Shown one piece after another: positions 5,683 through 9,684 of a DNA stretch of 9,684 bases. Position 1 is the stretch's first letter. The number at the start of each line of letters is the position of its first letter. Source of the stretch: an uncultured Erysipelotrichaceae bacterium (GTDB taxonomy: Bacteria > Bacillota_I > Bacilli_A > RF39 > UBA660); the NCBI GenBank assembly GCA_902803795.1, contig CADCRC010000143.1, positions 1-9,684 on the forward strand, read 5' to 3'. A program made the translations under genes and the position numbers. The notes under the pieces were generated by a model. That model saw nothing but the letters and a program-made list of their open reading frames with translations, searched no databases and was not told the origin of the DNA.

Positions 5683-6222
5683 ATGAAAATATATGATTTT
5701 AATGTTAAAGATATGAAAGGTAATGAAATTAGTTTAGGTGATTATAAAGGAGTTGTTTTACTTGTAGTTAATACGGCTACTAAATGTGGTTTTACTCCTC
5801 AATATAATGAACTTGAACAATTATATGAAAAATATAAAGATAAGGGATTTGATATACTTGATTTTCCATGTAATCAATTTAATGAACAAGCACCTGAAGA
5901 TAATGATGAAATACATAAATTTTGTACTGGTAGATTTGGTATTAAGTTTAAACAATTTGCGAAAATTGATGTTAATGGTGAAAATGAAGATTCTTTATAT
6001 ACTTTTTTAAAGAAAGAAAAAAGTGTTCCTAATTTTGGTAGTGGTATTAAAGCTAATGCATTTAAGAAGATGATAAAAAATATAAATAATACAAGTAGTG
6101 ATTCTGATATACAATGGAATTTTACAAAGTTTTTAGTAGATAGAGAAGGAAGTGTAATAGGTAGATTTGAACCTACTTATGATATTAAAAAAATTGAGAA
6201 GAAAATAGAAGAATTATTATAA
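5683..6222 (+). CDS. Glutathione peroxidase-family thiol peroxidase
   Basis: It reduces hydrogen peroxide and organic hydroperoxides in the cytoplasm. In bacteria of this type the reductant is usually thioredoxin rather than glutathione. The 179-residue protein has the thioredoxin-like fold of the family. The peroxidatic cysteine is C35 in NTATKCGFTPQ, replacing the selenocysteine of animal enzymes. The rest of the catalytic tetrad is Q69 in FNEQAP, and W145 and N146 in IQWNFTKFLVD. C63 lies in the FPCNQF signature. C81 in HKFCTGRFG stands where thioredoxin-dependent members keep the resolving cysteine. Length is typical. The start has a strong AAGGAG site 7 nt upstream. It is followed after 20 nt by the DUF2130 gene, probably in one operon. 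The family is certain; the reductant is inferred. Confidence 0.93.
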   Translation: MKIYDFNVKDMKGNEISLGDYKGVVLLVVNTATKCGFTPQYNELEQLYEKYKDKGFDILDFPCNQFNEQAPEDNDEIHKFCTGRFGIKFKQFAKIDVNGENEDSLYTFLKKEKSVPNFGSGIKANAFKKMIKNINNTSSDSDIQWNFTKFLVDREGSVIGRFEPTYDIKKIEKKIEELL

Positions 6223-6242
6223 ATATGTTATGGGTGGTTTGA

Positions 6243-7532
6243 ATGAATGAGATTAAATGTCCTAAATGTGGTACTGTATTTCAAATAGATGAACATGATT
6301 ATGAAACTATAGTAAATCAGGTAAGAGATAAAGTATTTGAAGATAGAATTAAAGAAAAAGAAAAGCTATTTAATATAGAAAAAGATAATGAAATAAATAA
6401 GATTGTTAATAAATTAAAAGAAGAATATGATTTAAAATTAAAAAGTAAAGATGAAGTTATTAATAAATTAAATATAGATAATAATATTATTAGTAATGAA
6501 TTAAAAAATAATGATAAAAATAATAAACTTGTTTTAAATGAAGAATTATTAAAAAAAGATAAAGAGTATTCTATAGAGATTAATAAATTAAAAAATGATA
6601 TTGTTAAACTTGAATCTGATAAGAAAAATAGTTTATTAGAACTTGAATCTAATATGAAAGAGATAGTTAATAGTAAAGAAAAAGAAATATATGAATTAGA
6701 AATAAAAAATAAAAATACTATTAGTGATTATAATAATAAACTTAAAGTTAAAGATGAACAAATTAATTATTATAAAGATTTAAAGACTAAAATGAGTACT
6801 AAGATGATAGGTGAGTCTTTGGAGCAACATTGTTATATATCTTATAATTCTACTATTAGGCCATTACTTCCTAATTCATATTTTGAAAAAGATAATGATG
6901 TTAAAACTGGTAGTAAAGGTGATTTTGTTTTTAAAGATTATATTGATGGAATAGAATATATATCTATTATGTTTGAGATGAAAAATGAAATGGATACAAC
7001 ATCTAGTAAACATAAGAATGAAGATTTTTTTAAAGAACTTGATAAAGATAGAAAAGAGAAGAATTGTGAATATGCAGTACTTGTTTCTATGCTTGAGTCA
7101 GATAGTGAGTTATATAATCAGGGTATAGTTGATGTATCATATAAATATCCTAAAATGTATGTTATTAGACCTCAATTTTTTATACCTATTATTACTTTAC
7201 TTGTTAATGCTTCTAAAAATAGTGTGGAATATAAGAAAGAGTTAGAAATTGAAAAAAGTCAAAATATTGATATAAGTAATTTTGAAGAAAATATTAATAG
7301 TTTTAAAGATAGTTTTGGTAGAAATTATAGGCTTGCGAGTGAAAGATTTTCTAAAGCAATAGAGGAAATTGATAAATCTATAGATCATTTGCAAAAAATA
7401 AAAGATAATTTAATTAAGTCTAATGATAATTTAAGATTAGCTAATAATAAAGCTGAAGATTTATCTATAAGAAGACTTACTAAAAATAGTCCTAGTGTAT
7501 CTAAGATGTTTGATGATTTAAAAAGAGATTAG
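6243..7532 (+). CDS. DUF2130 coiled-coil protein with nuclease-like motif
   Basis: This 429-residue protein matches the layout of the DUF2130 family. The N-terminus MNEIKCPKCGTVFQIDE gives a single CxxC pair. A long charged coiled coil covers about residues 30-180, and the conserved domain about 190-340 includes GESLEQHC, YFEKDNDVKTGSKGDF, IMFEMKNE, HKNEDFFKELDKDR, EYAVLVSMLE, and the YPKMYVIRPQFFIPIITLL stretch. A second helical region and a tail ending RRLTKNSPSV follow. D227 (in SKGDF) and E245-x-K247 (in FEMKNE) form a D...ExK pattern like PD-(D/E)xK nucleases, so DNA cleavage or binding is possible but unproven. The family's cellular role is not established to my knowledge. Start: ATG 6243 with GGGTGG 5 nt upstream; a second ATG at 6247 is out of frame. 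Co-transcription with the peroxidase is likely. Confidence 0.85.
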   Translation: MNEIKCPKCGTVFQIDEHDYETIVNQVRDKVFEDRIKEKEKLFNIEKDNEINKIVNKLKEEYDLKLKSKDEVINKLNIDNNIISNELKNNDKNNKLVLNEELLKKDKEYSIEINKLKNDIVKLESDKKNSLLELESNMKEIVNSKEKEIYELEIKNKNTISDYNNKLKVKDEQINYYKDLKTKMSTKMIGESLEQHCYISYNSTIRPLLPNSYFEKDNDVKTGSKGDFVFKDYIDGIEYISIMFEMKNEMDTTSSKHKNEDFFKELDKDRKEKNCEYAVLVSMLESDSELYNQGIVDVSYKYPKMYVIRPQFFIPIITLLVNASKNSVEYKKELEIEKSQNIDISNFEENINSFKDSFGRNYRLASERFSKAIEEIDKSIDHLQKIKDNLIKSNDNLRLANNKAEDLSIRRLTKNSPSVSKMFDDLKRD

Positions 7533-7554
7533 TTTTTATATATTAGTTGGTATT

Positions 7555-8235
7555 TTATATATATTTTAATAATTCTATAATATAATTATTATTTTTAGTT
7601 TTGTTTTTAATACCTATATATTTATATTTACCTATTTTTTTAATACTAAATATATCGTTTTCTTTTAAAATATATGAATTGTTTTTAAGTATTGTATAAT
7701 TTAATATAATATTTTTATCTTTAATTAGTTGTTTTACTTTATCTCTATTTGTTTTAGATAGTTTTGATATAATTGTATCTATTCTAAGACTTGTTGTAAT
7801 TAGTTGTATTTGTTCATATTCTCTTTTGTAATTATTTAGATAATTTATATCTATTTTTTTAAGTTTTATATTATATTTAGATATTTTATTAAAATTAGAT
7901 TCTATATAATTATTTATTATATCTAGTACATAAAAATAGTATTTATTATTATATATTATAATATCTCCAAATAAACTTCTATCTATATTTAAATTTAATA
8001 GAGAACCCATTATATCTTGATGTCTTAAATTATTATTACATATTATTTCATATAGAGATACTTTGGGTAATTCTTTATTATATAAAATAACTTTATCTGA
8101 TTCTGGATAGGGTGAATATATTTTATATTCATTTTTTGTTAATTTATATTGTATTTGTTTTAATTCTGATTGATCTAAAAAATTTGTATAGTAGTTGTTT
8201 TTTAATTTGTTTATGTTTTTTTCTATTATATACAT
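7555..8235 (-). CDS. ylmH: YlmH-family S4-domain RNA-binding protein
   Basis: This is a ribosome-associated RNA-binding protein. Bacillus subtilis YlmH is encoded near the division genes and has been linked to ribosome-associated quality control as a relative of RqcP. The 226-residue product shows the family's central pattern RHQDIMGSLLNLNIDRS-FGDI (about 71-92) and a C-terminal S4 domain (about 147-209). The S4 domain opens with TTSLRIDTIIS, continues with VKQLIKDKNIILN, and ends with LKENDIFSIKKIGKYK. It is somewhat shorter than the roughly 257 residues of the Bacillus protein, mainly at the N-terminus. The start was placed at ATG 8235 because AGGTGA (8246-8241) lies 5 nt upstream; the in-frame GTG at 8244 would lie inside that ribosome site. 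It stands alone on the minus strand, convergent with DUF2130 and divergent from the next gene, with no ylm or division genes around it. Confidence 0.88.
   Translation of the reverse strand: MYIIEKNINKLKNNYYTNFLDQSELKQIQYKLTKNEYKIYSPYPESDKVILYNKELPKVSLYEIICNNNLRHQDIMGSLLNLNIDRSLFGDIIIYNNKYYFYVLDIINNYIESNFNKISKYNIKLKKIDINYLNNYKREYEQIQLITTSLRIDTIISKLSKTNRDKVKQLIKDKNIILNYTILKNNSYILKENDIFSIKKIGKYKYIGIKNKTKNNNYIIELLKYI
7567..7596 (+). terminator. Possible plus-strand terminator inside the 3' end of ylmH
   Basis: TAATAATT (7567-7574) pairs with AATTATTA (7584-7591) around a 9-nt loop, followed by TTTTT. It could end the DUF2130 transcript. It lies within the last codons of the convergent ylmH gene, only 22 bp separating the two coding regions. 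The stem is pure A/T, so the call is weak. Confidence 0.35.
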
Positions 8236-8345
8236 GTAAATCACCTAGTAGTATTATAATGTTTTTATAAAAAAAGTGTAATATTTTGTGGTAAATATTT
8301 TTGTTTTTTGATATACTTATATAGTATGATTGAGATGGTGATGTT
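8236..8345. promoter_or_regulatory. Divergent promoter region between ylmH and the small membrane protein gene
   Basis: This 110-bp region must hold both promoters. On the plus strand TATAGT (8320-8325) is the best -10 candidate, without a properly spaced -35. The ribosome site GGTGAT (8337-8342) precedes ATG 8346. No palindromic operator is evident. Confidence 0.4.
8253..8258 (-). promoter_or_regulatory. Candidate -10 box of ylmH
   Basis: On the minus strand TATAAT lies 17 nt before the ATG. If used, transcription would begin at or next to the Shine-Dalgarno site, so the leader would be extremely short. An alternative TATAAA (8269-8264) further upstream would give a more normal leader. No -35 is clear. 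Confidence 0.35.
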
Positions 8346-8831
8346 ATGAGTGAAATTACAATATTGATTTTTATTGTTGCATTAGTTTTTATTTTGTTTT
8401 TAATATATGTAATATTTGATTATAAAAAGTTAAGTAATAATATAGATGTTGATTTAAATAATGCTAAAAGTATTAATTTAAAATTTAAAAGAACTTCGAA
8501 AAATGGATTATTAACTTTTGCTGTAGTAATTGATGAAGATGAGAAAGCAATACAGATGATTGATTCTAATGGTAAGATATTAATGGATAGAAATTTAGTT
8601 GATGATGATGTTAAAAATATTATTAATGCATTAGATAAAGGTAATGTTGTTAGTTGGAATGGATTTGATAAAAAAAGTAAATCTAAAGATGAAGAAGTTG
8701 AATTTGTTTTAGATTTAAATGTGGATGATTATAAAGTACATGCAACAGGTATAAATGTTTTTCCGCATGGTTATGATGTATTTTGGGAAATGTTTTATTT
8801 TGTAGTTAAAAACTATGTTAAGAAAAAGTAA
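8346..8831 (+). CDS. Small membrane-anchored protein of unknown function
   Basis: This 161-residue protein has one N-terminal transmembrane helix (about residues 5-25, ILIFIVALVFILFLIYVIF), followed by DYKK and a soluble domain. Few positive charges precede the helix and basic residues follow it, so the soluble part probably faces the cytoplasm. The soluble part contains WNGFDKKSKSKDEEVEF and then VHATGINVFPHGYDVFWEMF. This recalls small uncharacterised Firmicutes domains in which a WxGF segment is followed by an S/TGxNxFPxxY segment, but I cannot name the family. There is no catalytic motif. The start is ATG 8346 with GGTGAT 3 nt upstream; the ATG at 8341 is out of frame and stops at once. 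It appears to be a single-gene unit: it is divergent from ylmH and followed by hairpins and an independent ppdK promoter. Confidence 0.75.
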   Translation: MSEITILIFIVALVFILFLIYVIFDYKKLSNNIDVDLNNAKSINLKFKRTSKNGLLTFAVVIDEDEKAIQMIDSNGKILMDRNLVDDDVKNIINALDKGNVVSWNGFDKKSKSKDEEVEFVLDLNVDDYKVHATGINVFPHGYDVFWEMFYFVVKNYVKKK

Positions 8832-8838
8832 AATTTTA

Positions 8839-8876
8839 AATTAATTATAATAAATATAATTATATTAATTATTTTT
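8839..8876 (+). terminator. Possible first terminator after the small membrane protein gene
   Basis: AATTAAT (8839-8845) pairs with ATTAATT (8864-8870), followed by ATTTTT. The stem is only A/T with a loop of 18 nt. It is much weaker than the next hairpin. Confidence 0.25.
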
Positions 8877-8884
8877 AGTTGTTG

Positions 8885-8917
8885 AAAAAAATATATAGTT
8901 ATTCTATATTTTTTTTT
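8885..8917 (+). terminator. Terminator between the small membrane protein gene and ppdK
   Basis: An A7 tract plus TATATAG (8885-8898) folds back on CTATAT and a T9 run (8904-8917) with a 5-nt loop and one mismatch. The A-tract, stem and U-tract form is typical of terminators in very AT-rich genomes, and the A-rich left arm could also let it work in the opposite direction. Confidence 0.65.
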
Positions 8918-8934
8918 ATAATTATTATTTTTAA

Positions 8935-8963
8935 TTGATATTAAACGTTTAAATTGATATAAT
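8935..8963 (+). promoter_or_regulatory. Strong promoter of ppdK
   Basis: The -35 box TTGATA (8935-8940) and -10 box TATAAT (8958-8963) are separated by exactly 17 bp, and TGA before the -10 makes it an extended -10 as well. It is the best promoter match in the window and lies 26 nt before the ppdK ATG. A palindrome occupies the spacer. Confidence 0.82.
8941..8952. promoter_or_regulatory. CG-centred palindromic operator candidate in the ppdK promoter spacer
   Basis: TTAAACGTTTAA is a perfect 12-bp palindrome starting one base after the -35 box and ending five before the -10 box. Its core AAACGTTT is the type bound by LacI/GalR-family regulators, including the CcpA cre core, although the outer TG/CA of a full cre site is missing. 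A protein bound here would block RNA polymerase. Confidence 0.5.
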
Positions 8964-8989
8964 ATACTAACAGAGGAGGAGATTATTTA

Positions 8990-9684
8990 ATGAAATATGT
9001 TTATACGTTTAAAGAAGGAAATGCTAATATGCGTGAACTTCTTGGTGGAAAAGGTGCTAATTTAGCAGAAATGACAAATATTGGTTTACCTGTTCCTCAA
9101 GGATTTACTATTACAACTGAAGCATGTACTAAGTATTATGAAGATGGTCGTGAAATTAATAAAGAAATTCAAGATCAAATTAATGAATACATAATTAAGA
9201 TGGAAAAAATGACTGGAAAGAAGTTTGGTGATAAAGAAAATCCATTACTTGTATCTGTTAGATCTGGTGCACGTGCTTCAATGCCTGGTATGATGGATAC
9301 AATTCTTAATTTAGGTTTAAATGAGGATGTTGTTGAAGTCTTAGCCAAAAAATCTAATAATCCTAGATGGGCATGGGATTGTTATCGTAGATTTATTCAA
9401 ATGTATTCTGATGTTGTAATGGAAGTTGGAAAGAAATACTTTGAAGAATTGATAGATAAAATGAAAGCTAAGAAAGGTGTTAAGCAAGATGTTGAACTTA
9501 ATGCTGAAGATTTAAAAGAATTAGCTAATCAGTTTAAAAAAGAATATAAAAAGAAGATTGGTGAAGAATTCCCAAGTGATCCTAAAGAACAATTGATGGG
9601 AGCAATAAAAGCTGTATTTAGATCATGGGATAATCCAAGAGCTAATGTTTATAGAAGAGATAATGATATTCCTTATTCATGGGG
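8990..9684 (+). CDS. ppdK: Pyruvate, phosphate dikinase, N-terminal part (3' truncated by the window)
   Basis: The enzyme reversibly interconverts pyruvate, ATP and phosphate with phosphoenolpyruvate, AMP and pyrophosphate in the cytoplasm, either for pyrophosphate-linked glycolysis or for making PEP. The 231 visible residues are the start of the N-terminal ATP-binding domain. MKYVYTFKEG is followed by LLGGKGANLAEMTNIGLPVPQGFTI (14-38), the nucleotide-domain stretch SVRSGARASMPGMMDTILNLGLN (about 88-110), and WAWDCYRRFIQMYSDVVM. The full family is near 880 residues, so the central phosphohistidine and C-terminal pyruvate/PEP domains lie beyond the edge. ATG 8990 has an excellent site, AGGAGGAG, 8 nt upstream. 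Several CGT arginine codons appear where neighbouring genes use almost only AGA, fitting a highly expressed gene. It has its own strong promoter with an operator-like palindrome, suggesting carbon-source control. Confidence 0.96.
   Translation, partial: MKYVYTFKEGNANMRELLGGKGANLAEMTNIGLPVPQGFTITTEACTKYYEDGREINKEIQDQINEYIIKMEKMTGKKFGDKENPLLVSVRSGARASMPGMMDTILNLGLNEDVVEVLAKKSNNPRWAWDCYRRFIQMYSDVVMEVGKKYFEELIDKMKAKKGVKQDVELNAEDLKELANQFKKEYKKKIGEEFPSDPKEQLMGAIKAVFRSWDNPRANVYRRDNDIPYSW

Noticed and set aside
5786..6010. Plus-strand 74-residue frame inside the peroxidase gene
   Set aside because: It is an out-of-frame shadow of a clearly conserved enzyme, and its product is only L/I/M/N-rich sequence.
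8236..8244. GTG start at 8244 for ylmH
   Set aside because: The GTG is part of the AGGTGA ribosome site that serves the ATG at 8235.
1..9684. CRISPR array, tRNA, rRNA, insertion sequence or phage module
   Set aside because: No regularly spaced repeats, no cloverleaf or rRNA-like sequence, and no transposase, integrase or terminal inverted repeats were seen. Frequent A/T runs explain the repetitive look.

Overview
The window is very AT-rich DNA (roughly a quarter G+C by eye) with Gram-positive expression signals: strong GGAGG/GGTGAT-type Shine-Dalgarno sites, extended -10 promoters (TGnTATAAT) and short A/T hairpin terminators. Tryptophan is written TGG throughout and TGA ends two genes, one of them in an ATGA overlap, so this looks like the standard bacterial code rather than the Mycoplasma code. 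Sortase-type surface anchors, a type II thymidine kinase, a YlmH-type S4 protein, a CmpB-type membrane protein and pyruvate phosphate dikinase together suggest a low-GC Bacillota (Firmicutes) genome, plausibly an uncultured host-associated lineage. The lineage is an inference.

Layout. Bases 2-1802 hold two co-directional surface-protein genes: the C-terminal end of one, then a complete 502-residue adhesin-like protein with a degenerate von Willebrand A (vWA)-like domain. Both end in an NPxTG sorting signal, a hydrophobic span and a basic tail. A hairpin terminator (1841-1890) closes this unit. After a 220-bp leader comes a ClpX-like AAA+ unfoldase (2112-4103) whose zinc-binding domain has been replaced by about 310 residues of unrecognised sequence. 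Its terminator runs directly into a new extended -10 promoter, followed by a 7-codon mini-ORF with a good ribosome site. A second copy of the same promoter motif then drives thymidine kinase (tdk, 4265-4870), which overlaps by 4 nt a CmpB-type membrane protein (4867-5511).

A 170-bp gap with a promoter and a leader hairpin precedes a glutathione peroxidase-like thiol peroxidase (5683-6222) and, 20 nt later, a DUF2130 coiled-coil protein with a nuclease-like D...ExK signature (6243-7532). Convergent to these on the minus strand is ylmH (7555-8235), an S4-domain ribosome-associated protein found here away from its usual cell-division cluster. Divergent from ylmH is a small membrane-anchored protein of unknown function (8346-8831). 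Two A/T hairpins follow. Then comes the best promoter in the window, TTGATA-17-TATAAT with a perfect 12-bp CG-centred palindrome in its spacer, which drives ppdK; that gene runs off the right edge.

Functionally this is mostly a patchwork of short housekeeping transcription units (nucleotide salvage, peroxide defence, ribosome quality control, glycolytic PEP/pyruvate interconversion) beside a surface-adhesin operon. The least explained elements are the ClpX-like unfoldase with its novel N-terminal region and the vWA-like adhesin that appears to have lost its metal site.
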